Notes under the pieces: model-generated
Database searches by the model: none
Told to the model about the DNA's origin: nothing
What the model saw: the letters and a program-made list of their open reading frames with translations, nothing else
Assembly: GCA_938045805.1 (NCBI GenBank)
Contig: CALIBL010000035.1
Coordinates: 124,001 to 188,000, forward strand
Source: an uncultured Rubripirellula sp.
GTDB lineage: Bacteria; Planctomycetota; Planctomycetia; Pirellulales; Pirellulaceae
Direction of reading: 5' to 3'
Length of the DNA: 64,000 bases
Position numbers and translations under genes: made by a program
In this document: positions 9,451 through 18,792 of the stretch, piece by piece
Layout of the letters: the number at the start of each line of letters is the position of its first letter
How positions within the stretch are numbered: the stretch's first letter is position 1

Positions 9451-10410
9451 CTAATTGAGCCGACGAATCGGACCAACAACAAACCCCGGATTCTGCTGAA
9501 TCGCAAGATTCGTGGCGATTTGGCTGTCGCGAGCGTAAACCACAACCCAACGTGGCGGGTTACGGTTTCCCGGACCAGGATAGAGTGTGACTTCCCACGG
9601 GGAGGTGATCCCAGCTTGAACCTGCTGCAACTGCAAGTTCATGAGGGCGATTTGCTGATTGACCTGCTGGTCTTGGTGATAAGTCGCGGCTAGGGTCTGC
9701 AACATGATCTGATGTTCATTGGGTTTGGTGAACTGAGGAACTTCATCATCCTCCATCACATCACCGTGATGAGCCAACCATTCATCGAAACCACCCTGCA
9801 GAAGCTCTCGGTCTTGATCAACAAACATAAAGAATGGAATGGAGTGCTCGTCCCCATTCTCGAGCTCCATCACCACGCCCTCAAGGTGGTACTCCTTTGG
9901 CTCACCTTTTAAAGTGAGTACCCAAGCGTTCAAATCTGACTCGGTTTCGATCTTTTGCTGCTCCTCCTCACTCACAATCGCCAGAAGCATCTTTTGATAG
10001 ACCGGTGGAAGAGAGGTGAACGACTTGTCGTTTACATAAACCTTTCCTCGACGCCGCTGGATGGTGAGATCCCTTTTTGCGTAGTCAGCGATCTTACCGA
10101 TCATGTGTAAACCGTTAACCAACTTCCAAGACTGAACCTTTTGAAGATTACTGTCATGGATCTCCAAAGCTTGCTTGCTTTTTAGAAACTCGCGGTCAGC
10201 CTCACACAGCTTATCAATTTCGCACGCCCCAAGTTCCTTGTTAGCTCGCTGAAGAATCACCGTTTGATCATCGAAACCGATGAGGTCAGCTTCGATCGAG
10301 TAGACACCAGTTTGATCTTCCCACTGTCGAGCCTCGACAGGCGACTTGAACGCTAGCGAAATCAGTGCCAACGAACCGAAGATGGCCAGCGACCTATTAA
10401 AACACAACAT
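9451..10410 (-). CDS. SHD1-domain exported protein
   Basis: A 319-residue protein with a signal peptide (about residues 5-28, ending near VEARQ). Immediately after it lies an SHD1-like unit: RQWEDQTGVYSIEADLIGFD, then VILQRANKE and LCEADREFLKS. Planctomycetes encode many exported proteins with this module, which resembles the yeast Sla1 homology-1 domain; its ligand there is unknown. The remainder is unrecognised, with a Gln-rich segment near residues 245-265 and a C-terminal beta-rich stretch (PRWVVVYARDSQIATNL). I chose the ATG at 10410; a GTG at 10419 is in frame just upstream. It converges on the M48 protease gene. Confidence 0.75.
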   Translation of the reverse strand: MLCFNRSLAIFGSLALISLAFKSPVEARQWEDQTGVYSIEADLIGFDDQTVILQRANKELGACEIDKLCEADREFLKSKQALEIHDSNLQKVQSWKLVNGLHMIGKIADYAKRDLTIQRRRGKVYVNDKSFTSLPPVYQKMLLAIVSEEEQQKIETESDLNAWVLTLKGEPKEYHLEGVVMELENGDEHSIPFFMFVDQDRELLQGGFDEWLAHHGDVMEDDEVPQFTKPNEHQIMLQTLAATYHQDQQVNQQIALMNLQLQQVQAGITSPWEVTLYPGPGNRNPPRWVVVYARDSQIATNLAIQQNPGFVVGPIRRLN

Positions 10411-10523
10411 ATTCAGCACCTAGTGGGGTGATACTCTTTTTCGGATGAACTCAACATGAAAAAGGTAATCGATAGGTCGATCACTTTTCAACCAGTCGAG
10501 TGATCATGAACCCAAACAGGGTA

Positions 10524-11522
10524 TCAACGACGCACCTCGCTGGACTGCCGAATCACTAATTCAGGCACGAGTTCAATTGATTCAAAGTTAGCCTCCCCCA
10601 GTAACTGCACCATCGCCTCGGCTGCCCGCTCTCCCATCTCACGCGCCGGCTGACGAACCGACGACAAAGGTGGCGTCATGTACTGGGATTCCATTTGATC
10701 GTCAAAGCCGACCACCGCAACATCCTCGGGAACCCTCAGCCCCGCACGTGAAAGTGCCAGGCGAGCACCGTATGCCGTCAGGTCGTTCGCGGCAAAAACG
10801 GCAGTGAACTCGACACCCTGAGCCAGAAGTGTCTCGATTCCCTTCACACCGGACTCTGCAGAAAAATCACCATCAACAACCAAACGTTCCTCAAACGATA
10901 AACCAGCTTCTAGAACCGCCCTCTGAAAACCTTTGAAACGATCCTTGGCATCTCCGTGATCAGATAGACCACTTATCAGCGCAATCCGTTGGTGACCACT
11001 TTCAAGCAGATGCTTGGTTGCCTGATAAGCACCAAACTCATTGTTGACTGAGATGGCCGGGTATTGGTTCAAGTCACATTTCCTTGCGACCAGAAGCACC
11101 GGCAGTTCTCCGGTGATCTTAGAAACCTGAGCACTCGACAGCGTTCCGCCAATCACCACAACCCCATCAACGCGTCTGCCCACCAACGCATTCAGGGCGT
11201 CTTTTTGCTCTGCTTTTTCCCAACGACCATCCGCAAAAATCGGTGAGTAGTTTGTGCCAGAAAGACCTGCAATGAGCCCTTGTGAAATCGCATCGTAAAA
11301 GGGACTTCCAATCATCTGCGTCAAAACACCGACGCTACTCGAGCGACCCGAAGCAAGACTCTGAGCGAGTACATTCGGCTGGAACCCAAGTCGCTTCGTC
11401 GCATCCAGAACCGCTTTTTTCTTCTCAGGGTTGACCTGAGCAGTGCCATTGAGCACCCGAGAAACAGTGCTCTTGGAGACACCAGAGACTCTCGCGATAT
11501 CTTGAATCGTCACTTTCTTCAT
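10524..11522 (-). CDS. LacI family transcriptional regulator
   Basis: A 332-residue LacI/GalR repressor. Residues 1-50 form the helix-turn-helix and hinge (MKKVTIQDIARVSGVSKST followed by VSRVLNGTAQV), and the rest is a periplasmic-binding-protein-like sensor domain (SSSVGVLTQMIGSPFYDAIS; VFAANDLTAYGARLALSRAG). I chose the ATG at 11522 because family proteins start just before the HTH; the frame stays open to 11597 but that extension has no homology. It is divergent from the GPH sugar symporter, and two LacI-type operator sites lie between them, so autoregulation and control of the sugar locus by a sugar or sugar phosphate is likely. The ligand cannot be read from the sequence. Confidence 0.93.
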   Translation of the reverse strand: MKKVTIQDIARVSGVSKSTVSRVLNGTAQVNPEKKKAVLDATKRLGFQPNVLAQSLASGRSSSVGVLTQMIGSPFYDAISQGLIAGLSGTNYSPIFADGRWEKAEQKDALNALVGRRVDGVVVIGGTLSSAQVSKITGELPVLLVARKCDLNQYPAISVNNEFGAYQATKHLLESGHQRIALISGLSDHGDAKDRFKGFQRAVLEAGLSFEERLVVDGDFSAESGVKGIETLLAQGVEFTAVFAANDLTAYGARLALSRAGLRVPEDVAVVGFDDQMESQYMTPPLSSVRQPAREMGERAAEAMVQLLGEANFESIELVPELVIRQSSEVRR

Positions 11523-11542
11523 GAGATGAAGGATACCACGAC

Positions 11543-11556
11543 AGAAACCGCTTTCA
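11543..11556. promoter_or_regulatory. Second, degenerate LacI-type operator
   Basis: AGAAACCGCTTTCA matches the palindrome at 11597-11610 at 12 of 14 positions. The centres are 54 bp apart, near five helical turns, which would suit paired binding or looping. It lies only about 20 bp upstream of the repressor start, consistent with autoregulation. Confidence 0.5.
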
Positions 11557-11596
11557 ATCCATAAACCGTTGCACTGCCTAATGAAACGGTCTATCA

Positions 11597-11610
11597 TGAA
11601 ACCGGTTTCA
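11597..11610. promoter_or_regulatory. LacI-family operator (perfect palindrome)
   Basis: TGAAACCGGTTTCA is a perfect 14-bp palindrome with the central CCGG typical of LacI/GalR-family operators. It lies 52 bp upstream of the symporter ATG and 75 bp upstream of the divergent repressor ATG. Binding by the adjacent repressor is inferred. Confidence 0.75.
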
Positions 11611-11662
11611 CGGCGGGGCTCACATCACCAAACCCCGGCAAATTTCTCGAAGCGGATCGAAA

Positions 11663-13087
11663 ATGAACGTGATCGAAAAACGCCAAGTGTCAATGGGCGA
11701 AAAAATTGCATTCGGCATGGGGATGCTCGCCAATCAAATGTTCCCCGCGGCTCTCGGGGTCTTCCTCATCGTGCTCGTTCAAGACTTCGGGTTTTCACCT
11801 TTGGCTTGGGGATTCATTTTCTTTGCCCCAAGGGCATTCGATGCGATCACTGATCCCATCATGGGATTCATTTCCGATAACACACGTTCTCGGTGGGGGC
11901 GACGCAGACCCTACGTGTTTGTCGGAGCCATCCTGCTAGGGATCAGCTACATCGCCATGTGGCAACTCGATCGAGAAAACAGCCTGCAGTTCAACTTCAT
12001 CTACTTCATGAGCTTCTCGCTGCTGTTCTACCTCGGTCTCACCATCTTCAGCGTGCCATATGTCGCGATGGGTTACGAAATGAGCGACGATTTCCATGAA
12101 CGCACCAGCATCATGGCAATCGCACAGTTCATCGGTCAGTGGGCCTGGGTCATCGCACCTTGGTTCTGGGTGATTGTTTACGATCCAAAGCAGTTCGAGG
12201 ATGTCGACACGGGTGTTCAGACGCTATCGGTTTGGGTTGCAATTCCATGCACACTGTTAGCAATGATCCCCGCACTTTTCATCAAAAGTCGATCCACGCT
12301 CGATCGCGATGATTTCAAGACGATCAGTATAAAATCGATGATCAGTAGCTTCATCGAGATCATAATCTCAACGTTCCAAGCGTTCCTGATACCACAATTC
12401 TTAAGGCTGGCGATTGCAACTTTTTTGGTCTTCAATTCATTCAACATTATCGCGGCCTTCACTTTCTTAATCATCGTTCATCACATGTTCAACGGGGACC
12501 CGGGCGCTGCAGGCATCTGGCCGGCGATGCATGGTTGCGTTGGCGCTCTGTGCACCACCTTCCTTGTCATACCCGTTGTAACACAGATGTCGAAAAAACT
12601 TGGCAAGAAGCAAACGTTCATCATCACACAAGCTATTTCAATCATTGGCTACATTCTGTTTTGGTTCCTTTTTGTTCCAGGTAAACCCAGACTCTTCCTT
12701 TGGGCTCTACCATTTCACTCATTTGGCATCGGTGGACTCTTCACGCTCATGATGTCAATGACAGCTGATGTTTGCGACATTGACGAATATAGAACTGGCA
12801 AACGCCGTGAAGGCACGATTGGTGCGGTTTACTGGTGGATGGTCAAATTCGGTCACGCGTTCGCTGGCCTCCTCGGCGGGGTGATTCTGTGGTGGGTTGG
12901 TTTTGATCCTGACCCCGTTGCCAGTGAAGCATCGATTACCGGCTTGCGATTCTTTTATTCAGCTCTTCCCATCCTCGGGGTTCTGGGTGCTATTGGCGTG
13001 ATGTGGCATTACGACGTCACCGAAGAATCTGCCGAACAGACTCGCCGAGCCCTCGCTGATCGTAAAGCAGCTCAAGGTACCCATTAA
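11663..13087 (+). CDS. GPH-type sugar:cation symporter (MFS)
   Basis: A 474-residue polytopic membrane protein of the glycoside-pentoside-hexuronide (MelB-like) transporter family. The signature is clear at about residues 55-85: DAITDPIMGFISDNTRSRW followed by GRRRPY. About twelve hydrophobic segments follow, with another family block near TADVCDIDEYRTGKRREG. It imports a sugar or oligosaccharide with H+ or Na+. It is the first gene downstream of two LacI-type operators and is followed in the same direction by the phosphorylase-like protein (78 bp) and the secreted glycosidase, so the substrate is probably an oligosaccharide released outside and split inside. The exact sugar is unknown. Confidence 0.92.
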   Translation: MNVIEKRQVSMGEKIAFGMGMLANQMFPAALGVFLIVLVQDFGFSPLAWGFIFFAPRAFDAITDPIMGFISDNTRSRWGRRRPYVFVGAILLGISYIAMWQLDRENSLQFNFIYFMSFSLLFYLGLTIFSVPYVAMGYEMSDDFHERTSIMAIAQFIGQWAWVIAPWFWVIVYDPKQFEDVDTGVQTLSVWVAIPCTLLAMIPALFIKSRSTLDRDDFKTISIKSMISSFIEIIISTFQAFLIPQFLRLAIATFLVFNSFNIIAAFTFLIIVHHMFNGDPGAAGIWPAMHGCVGALCTTFLVIPVVTQMSKKLGKKQTFIITQAISIIGYILFWFLFVPGKPRLFLWALPFHSFGIGGLFTLMMSMTADVCDIDEYRTGKRREGTIGAVYWWMVKFGHAFAGLLGGVILWWVGFDPDPVASEASITGLRFFYSALPILGVLGAIGVMWHYDVTEESAEQTRRALADRKAAQGTH

Positions 13088-13165
13088 GGCAGGCTCTGAC
13101 TGCCTCACGCAGATCACCAACCGTCAATCGAAAAGACCCTGCTTTTAATTTGGCTTTCGCTAACG

Positions 13166-16100
13166 ATGAACTCTGATACCAACTTCCATCCGCTGTCGGT
13201 CACCGGGGAATCCGTTTCGATTGACGGAGAACGCTATTTCAAAATCTCGAACTCGCATCTCATGCCCGAGTTCTTCATGTCGCTCGTGGGAGCTAGTGAC
13301 CACTGGATGTTCGTCTCAAGTCGTGGTGCGCTGACTTCAGGTAGGCAAGACCCCGATCATGCCCTTTTCCCTTATGCTGCCGACGACCAAATTTCCGCCG
13401 CAAGGCGATGCACTGGACCGTACACTCGAATCACGATCGTGGATGAGCAATCAGGATCGTCTAACCTGGCTGACCGCAATCCGTGCATCGAAACTGGATG
13501 GGAGCCATTTCACTCAAGTCGCTTTGATGATTTCACCACTCAGAACCTCTACAAAACTCCGCTCGGCAACAAACTCCTATTTGAAGAGACACGCCATGAC
13601 CTTGGATTAACATTTCGGTATCGCTGGTCCTTCAGTGAACGTTTCGGTTTTGTTCGCAGCTGTGAACTAGAAAATCAGCGTGACAGCGTGCTCACCATTG
13701 ACCTAATCGATGGCCTCCAGAATATCCTCCCACATGGACTCGGTAGCGAGTTCACAATGCGTTTCAGCAACCTTGGTAATGCTTACAAAAAAAGCGAAAG
13801 GCTCACCGATTCCAACCTTGGAATTTTCTATCTCAGCTCAATCCCCACCGATCGGGCCGAACCGAGCGAAGGTCTTAAAGCGAGCTTGGCTTGGCAAACA
13901 GGTCTCAATCCATCTTCAACCCTTCTATGCACGCGCCAAATCGAATCACACGACATCGATCGCAACAACAATGAACCACTTGAAAATGAAGATGACGTCC
14001 GTGGAAAAGCAGGTGCTTATCTCGTTCACGAACGTATCACGCTAGCGAGCGGTAGTAAAAAGTCCTGGCATGTGATTGCGGACGTCCAGCAGGACCATAG
14101 TGACATTGTGGCGTTGGATGCGTGGATCCAAAAGAATGAGGATCTAACAACTGAATTGCTGGAGGACATTCAGAAAGGGGAGCAGAACCTCAAGCGAATC
14201 ATCTCTTCAGTAGACGGTTTCCAATGTGGCTCGAACCAGCAAAGACTCGATCGGCACGTCGCGAACACTATTTTTAACGCGATGCGAGGTGGAATCCCGC
14301 TCGACCAATACAATCTTCCCAGCAAAGACTTCGCTTCTCACGTCAAAAGCTTTAATCGGGCCACATTTGAGCGTCATGAATCGCTGCTCGATTCACTACC
14401 TGAGGTCATCAGCAACCAAGACCTACAAGTGCTGACATCAAAAACATCCGATCCTGATCTGATGCGGTTAACCAGCGAATACCTACCGCTTGCTTTTAGT
14501 CGACGCCATGGTGACCCGACACGACCATGGAATCGGTTTTCGATCCAACTCAAGACGGAATCGGGCGAACCGAATCTTGCCTATCAAGGGAACTGGAGAG
14601 ATCTCTTCCAAAACTGGGAAGCGTTAGCGATGTCGTTTCCACAGTTCACTTCAGCGATGATCAATCGTTTCCTCAACGCCACCACTGCGGATGGCTACAA
14701 CCCATATCGAGTCACCAAAGACGGATTTGAATGGGAAGCGCCCACGCCTGAAGACCCCTGGGCAAACATTGGCTATTGGGGAGATCATCAAATCATTTAT
14801 CTTCTCAAACTTATCGAAGCACAACAGAAGACAGATCCCGAACAACTCCGCCACGATTTGATTCACGAACAGTTTGTCCACGCCAACGTTCCCTATCGCA
14901 TCAAGGGCTTTGAAGAGATCAAACGCGACCCGCGTGAAACCATCGAGTTTGACGACGCAGCAGCAAAGCAAATAGAAGGTCGAATTGATTCGTTTGGCGC
15001 AGACGGCAAACTCCTCACCAATCAATTGGGTGAGATCCATCGCGTCACGATGCTGGAGAAACTATTAACACTGACCTTAGCAAAACTATCTAATTTTGTT
15101 CCTGACGGTGGTATCTGGCTGAACACACAAAGACCCGAGTGGAATGATGCGAATAACGCTTTGGTTGGCAGTGGCCTCTCCATGGTGACCACCTGCTATC
15201 TCTATCGCTGGTGCTCCACGATGGAGAATTGGATGGAATCATGGCTAGGAACCGATTTCGACATTTCGATTGAAGTACTTGATTTCTTTGATTCCATCCT
15301 CGAAGCACTCGACACAACCGAATTAAGCGACTCGACTGCCTTAGAGACCGGTACAACACCGCCTGAACGCCAGAACAAGCACACAGCGACCTCAAGAGCT
15401 CAAATCGTCTCCGCCCTTGGTCAAGCGGGTGAGGTTTACCGAAATCAGCTTTACGAATTCGGTCCAAGCGGAAACTGTGGTCTACTGAGTGCTGACCGCT
15501 GCAAACGGTTCTTTACGGCAGCGAAACGTCAACTGAAACAAACCATTGTCAACAATCGCAGAGGGGATTCACTTTTCCATGCTTACAATCTGTTGCGATG
15601 GGAAGGTGAACAGCTTCACGTTGACCATCTCGATGAAATGCTCGAGGGTCAGGTCGCGGTGCTTAGCTCCGGACTTCTTTCAGCAAACGAGACGACGGAA
15701 TTACTCGATGCGTTACGAGCGAGTCGTTTGTACCGAGAAAATCAGAACAGCTACATGCTCTATCCAGACAAACAGCTTCCGCGATTTCTTGATAAAAACT
15801 GTGTCCCACCTGATCTCATCGCATCGAGCAAACTGCTAAGAGATCTCGTTGACCACAATCATCAAACGATCATTAAACGAGATATCCAAGGGAACTATCA
15901 TTTCAATGGGTCCATTCGCAATGCGAACGATCTCTCAAAACGCCTCTGTGAGCTTCCGAATCGCTTCAGAGACGACGTGCAAAAAGAGCAGGGGGCAATC
16001 TGCAGTGCGTTCATCGAGCTTTTTGAACATCATCAATTCACGGGTCGCTCAGGCACTTTCTTTGGTTACGAGGGTTTGGGATCAATCTATTGGCACATGG

Positions 16101-16693
16101 TCTCCAAGTTAGGGCTGGCCGTTGCGGAAAACCTATTGAAAGCCGTGGACGACAACGCCCCCGTCGAATTACAAAATCGTATCCGAAATCACTACCAAGC
16201 CATTCGCCAAGGAATTGGATCGGAAAAAACGCCCCTCGAGTATGGCGGGTTCCCTTCGGATCCTTATTCGCACACTCCGGAAAATTCAGGTGTTAAACAG
16301 CCGGGAATGACGGGGCAAGTCAAAGAAGATGTACTGGTTCGCTTCATTGAAAATGGCATCACCCTTTCCGATGGCTGCGTTCACTTCCGCTTCGACCTCT
16401 TCGACGAAACAGAACTACTCACACAAGAACAAAGGTTCACTTGGCTGGACACACACGGCAACGAAAAGACAATCACATTACCACACGGAACGTTTGCATT
16501 CACTTTTTGCCAGACGCCAATCATCTACCGAGGGAGCGAACAGGATCGCATCATCATTCATCACGCAAGTGGTGAGCAGGAGACGGTCGAAGGCATGAAG
16601 CTCCACCAGCTGCAAAGCCGCCAACTATTTGCGAGAACAGGGTTGATTGAAAAAATCGAATGTTACTCTTCGATGCTCTTTCAAAAAAATTAA
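13166..16693 (+). CDS. Putative glycoside phosphorylase/hydrolase of the (alpha/alpha)6-barrel type
   Basis: A 1175-residue protein with no signal peptide, so probably cytoplasmic. The N-terminal third is beta-rich (HWMFVSSRGALTSGRQDPDH; FRYRWSFSERFGFVRSCELE), like the N-terminal beta-sandwich of GH94-type phosphorylases. The middle carries PWANIGYWGDHQIIYLLKL (W538, D540, H541) and RPEWNDANNALVGSG (D661). The WND element resembles the catalytic-acid motif of GH94 enzymes. A C-terminal block has QPGMTGQVKED and FTFCQTPIIY. The size fits the large phosphorylase families (GH149/GH161 class) better than GH94 (about 800 residues). The activity and family are inference. Its place after a sugar symporter under a LacI repressor supports intracellular cleavage of an imported glycan. 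Codon use looks like its neighbours. Confidence 0.6.
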   Translation: MNSDTNFHPLSVTGESVSIDGERYFKISNSHLMPEFFMSLVGASDHWMFVSSRGALTSGRQDPDHALFPYAADDQISAARRCTGPYTRITIVDEQSGSSNLADRNPCIETGWEPFHSSRFDDFTTQNLYKTPLGNKLLFEETRHDLGLTFRYRWSFSERFGFVRSCELENQRDSVLTIDLIDGLQNILPHGLGSEFTMRFSNLGNAYKKSERLTDSNLGIFYLSSIPTDRAEPSEGLKASLAWQTGLNPSSTLLCTRQIESHDIDRNNNEPLENEDDVRGKAGAYLVHERITLASGSKKSWHVIADVQQDHSDIVALDAWIQKNEDLTTELLEDIQKGEQNLKRIISSVDGFQCGSNQQRLDRHVANTIFNAMRGGIPLDQYNLPSKDFASHVKSFNRATFERHESLLDSLPEVISNQDLQVLTSKTSDPDLMRLTSEYLPLAFSRRHGDPTRPWNRFSIQLKTESGEPNLAYQGNWRDLFQNWEALAMSFPQFTSAMINRFLNATTADGYNPYRVTKDGFEWEAPTPEDPWANIGYWGDHQIIYLLKLIEAQQKTDPEQLRHDLIHEQFVHANVPYRIKGFEEIKRDPRETIEFDDAAAKQIEGRIDSFGADGKLLTNQLGEIHRVTMLEKLLTLTLAKLSNFVPDGGIWLNTQRPEWNDANNALVGSGLSMVTTCYLYRWCSTMENWMESWLGTDFDISIEVLDFFDSILEALDTTELSDSTALETGTTPPERQNKHTATSRAQIVSALGQAGEVYRNQLYEFGPSGNCGLLSADRCKRFFTAAKRQLKQTIVNNRRGDSLFHAYNLLRWEGEQLHVDHLDEMLEGQVAVLSSGLLSANETTELLDALRASRLYRENQNSYMLYPDKQLPRFLDKNCVPPDLIASSKLLRDLVDHNHQTIIKRDIQGNYHFNGSIRNANDLSKRLCELPNRFRDDVQKEQGAICSAFIELFEHHQFTGRSGTFFGYEGLGSIYWHMVSKLGLAVAENLLKAVDDNAPVELQNRIRNHYQAIRQGIGSEKTPLEYGGFPSDPYSHTPENSGVKQPGMTGQVKEDVLVRFIENGITLSDGCVHFRFDLFDETELLTQEQRFTWLDTHGNEKTITLPHGTFAFTFCQTPIIYRGSEQDRIIIHHASGEQETVEGMKLHQLQSRQLFARTGLIEKIECYSSMLFQKN

Positions 16694-16779
16694 AAGCAAC
16701 AACGAACAACAAGTATTCATCGGGCCAACAGCACCCCGATGTGCCCACTGAAATGACTCACCAATCAGATACTCTACCT

Positions 16780-18615
16780 ATGATTTCTTTTACTTCTAAG
16801 CCGTTGCGATCTACTTTTCTGGCGGTTGCGTTAACGATTGGCTATTCCATGCATCTCACCGCACAACCTTCAGGGACGCCGTCCAAGGTAACGATTCAGC
16901 GTGATGGCACCACACATCGCTTGATCGTCAATGGCCAACCTTTCTCCGTGAAGGGGGTCGGAGGAGAGAGTCAGTTCAAAAGGCTGGCGGAGATGGGCGG
17001 CAATGCCATTCGAACGTGGGGAACCGATCGTTTAGGTGAGATCCTTGATGAGGCACAAGAGCATGGCCTGATGGTGTGCGCTGGCATTTGGCTGGAACAT
17101 CAAAGGCACGGCTTCAGTTATCAAAACGCTGTGAGTGTCACTAAGCAACTTGAGCGATCGCTCGCTGCTGTGAGAAAGCACAAAGACCATCCCGCGCTTC
17201 TGATGTGGGGTGTAGGAAATGAAGCGGAGGGTGAAGGTAATGACCCTTCGGTTTGGTACGCAATCAATCACCTTGCTCGAGAGATAAAAAAGATTGATCC
17301 AAACCACCCCACCATGACGGTCATCGCTGAACTGGGTGTGAACGAGAACAAATTGAAGAACATTGATCGGTTCTGCCAAGACATTGACTTGGTTGGTGTC
17401 AATTCTTACGGAGGCATTGAATCGGTTCCCGAGCGTTACAGAAAATCTGGGATCCAAAAACCTTATCTGATCACCGAACACGGCCCTCTTGGCCCGTGGG
17501 AGGTCGGTAAGACGTCTTGGGGATCGCCCTACGAGCGAACGAGCACCGAGAAAGGTGAGTTCTATGCAAATGGTTATTCTGCGAACGTTTTAAAGAATAG
17601 CGACACCTGCCTCGGCGCGTTTTCTTTTCTTTGGGGTAATAAACAAGAAACAACGGCGACTTGGTTTGGAATGTTCCTGCCAGACGGAAGTCGACTCGCC
17701 GCGAGCGACGCAATCAGTACTGCTTGGTCCGGTGCGAGTCCACCGAATCAATGCCCCAAAATCGAATCATTGTCGGTCAATCAAGTTGATCAAATTAAAG
17801 CGAGAGCAACGATCCAAGCCACGCTTAGCGTCAGTGATCCGGAAGACGACTCGCTGCAATTTGAATGGGTACTAAGGGCGGATTCGGGAACTATCGGTGT
17901 AGGAGGTGACAAACAGGACGGGGAAGCGGAGTTTCCGGAAGCCATTACGGGAACGGGGACAAGTGTGAGTGTGACGCTCCCCGAAAGCCCAAAAACTTTT
18001 CGCTTGTTCGCCTATGTTCGGGATGGGCAGGGTGGAGCCGCGGTTGCAAATGTCCCTCTGCGAGTCGGGGGCATGATCAAGCTCACCGAAGAGATGAAAC
18101 CGTCGAATCTTCCGTACACCGTGTTCGAAGAAGCAGACAACGAAAGTGCTTACGTTCCTTCGGGTTACATGGGCAACGCAGCAGCCATCAGGATGTCCAC
18201 GGTAGGAAATGACGCCAAAAACGGGAAAAACTGTCTGCAGGTCGAGTACCGTAGCGGCGATGCTTGGGGCGGTGTTCTTTGGCAGTCACCGGCCGAAGAT
18301 TGGGATGGACTACACCCGGGAGGTGCCAACCTCACCGGCGCGACCGAACTTGAATTTTGGGCGAAAGGTCAGTCAGGAGGTGAGACGGTGAACTTTGTCT
18401 TCGGTGTCCTCGATGGTAACCAGCCCTACCGTGACACCGCCAAGGGAGAACTGAAAGATGTTATTCTTACCAAGGCGTGGACGCGCTACTCCATTCCATT
18501 GAAAGGACTGGATCTACGGCAGATCAAAACGGGATTCGGTTGGTCGCTTGCGGGTCAGGGAAAAGCAGTAACGTTTTTTCTTGATGGCGTTCGATACATT
18601 AGTGAGCCTGAGTAA
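16780..18615 (+). CDS. Secreted glycoside hydrolase (GH2/GH5-like TIM barrel) with C-terminal CBM-like domain
   Basis: With the ATG at 16780 this is 611 residues, starting with a signal peptide (residues 1-29, ending near LTAQ). The frame is open upstream to 16660, overlapping the previous gene, but that extension has no signal-like character. The TIM barrel (about 35-330) shows VKGVGGESQFKRLAEMGGNA, then WGVGNEAEG with the probable acid/base E148, and ITEHGP with the probable nucleophile E233. This NE/E pair is typical of clan GH-A, closest in appearance to GH2 catalytic domains. An Ig-like domain (about 325-430, SVSDPEDDSLQFEW) and a jelly-roll, CBM-like domain (about 455-611) follow. It probably releases oligosaccharides outside the cytoplasm for the symporter at 11663. 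The substrate is unknown. Confidence 0.8.
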   Translation: MISFTSKPLRSTFLAVALTIGYSMHLTAQPSGTPSKVTIQRDGTTHRLIVNGQPFSVKGVGGESQFKRLAEMGGNAIRTWGTDRLGEILDEAQEHGLMVCAGIWLEHQRHGFSYQNAVSVTKQLERSLAAVRKHKDHPALLMWGVGNEAEGEGNDPSVWYAINHLAREIKKIDPNHPTMTVIAELGVNENKLKNIDRFCQDIDLVGVNSYGGIESVPERYRKSGIQKPYLITEHGPLGPWEVGKTSWGSPYERTSTEKGEFYANGYSANVLKNSDTCLGAFSFLWGNKQETTATWFGMFLPDGSRLAASDAISTAWSGASPPNQCPKIESLSVNQVDQIKARATIQATLSVSDPEDDSLQFEWVLRADSGTIGVGGDKQDGEAEFPEAITGTGTSVSVTLPESPKTFRLFAYVRDGQGGAAVANVPLRVGGMIKLTEEMKPSNLPYTVFEEADNESAYVPSGYMGNAAAIRMSTVGNDAKNGKNCLQVEYRSGDAWGGVLWQSPAEDWDGLHPGGANLTGATELEFWAKGQSGGETVNFVFGVLDGNQPYRDTAKGELKDVILTKAWTRYSIPLKGLDLRQIKTGFGWSLAGQGKAVTFFLDGVRYISEPE

Positions 18616-18792
18616 GTGACTGAATCCTAGTGGGTTGCGGTAGCATAACGATTCCGGTTTCGCCCTCTTGATTCAAGTAAGAAACCTCGTTTGATCCGTC
18701 GTTTCTTTGGCAGATTTCCAACGTCACGGGGATAGATAGGCGAAACCGAGGATGAATCTCGGTAGAAATGATCAATCGCCCGATTCTAAGTG

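Noticed and set aside
13087-13105. Hairpin AGGCAG-7 nt-CTGCCT after the symporter gene
   Set aside because: The stem is only 6 bp and no T run follows, so it is not a convincing terminator, and the next gene probably belongs to the same transcript.
18745-18763. Hairpin ACCGAG-7 nt-CTCGGT upstream of the acyltransferase gene
   Set aside because: Short stem, no T run, no match to a known riboswitch or operator.
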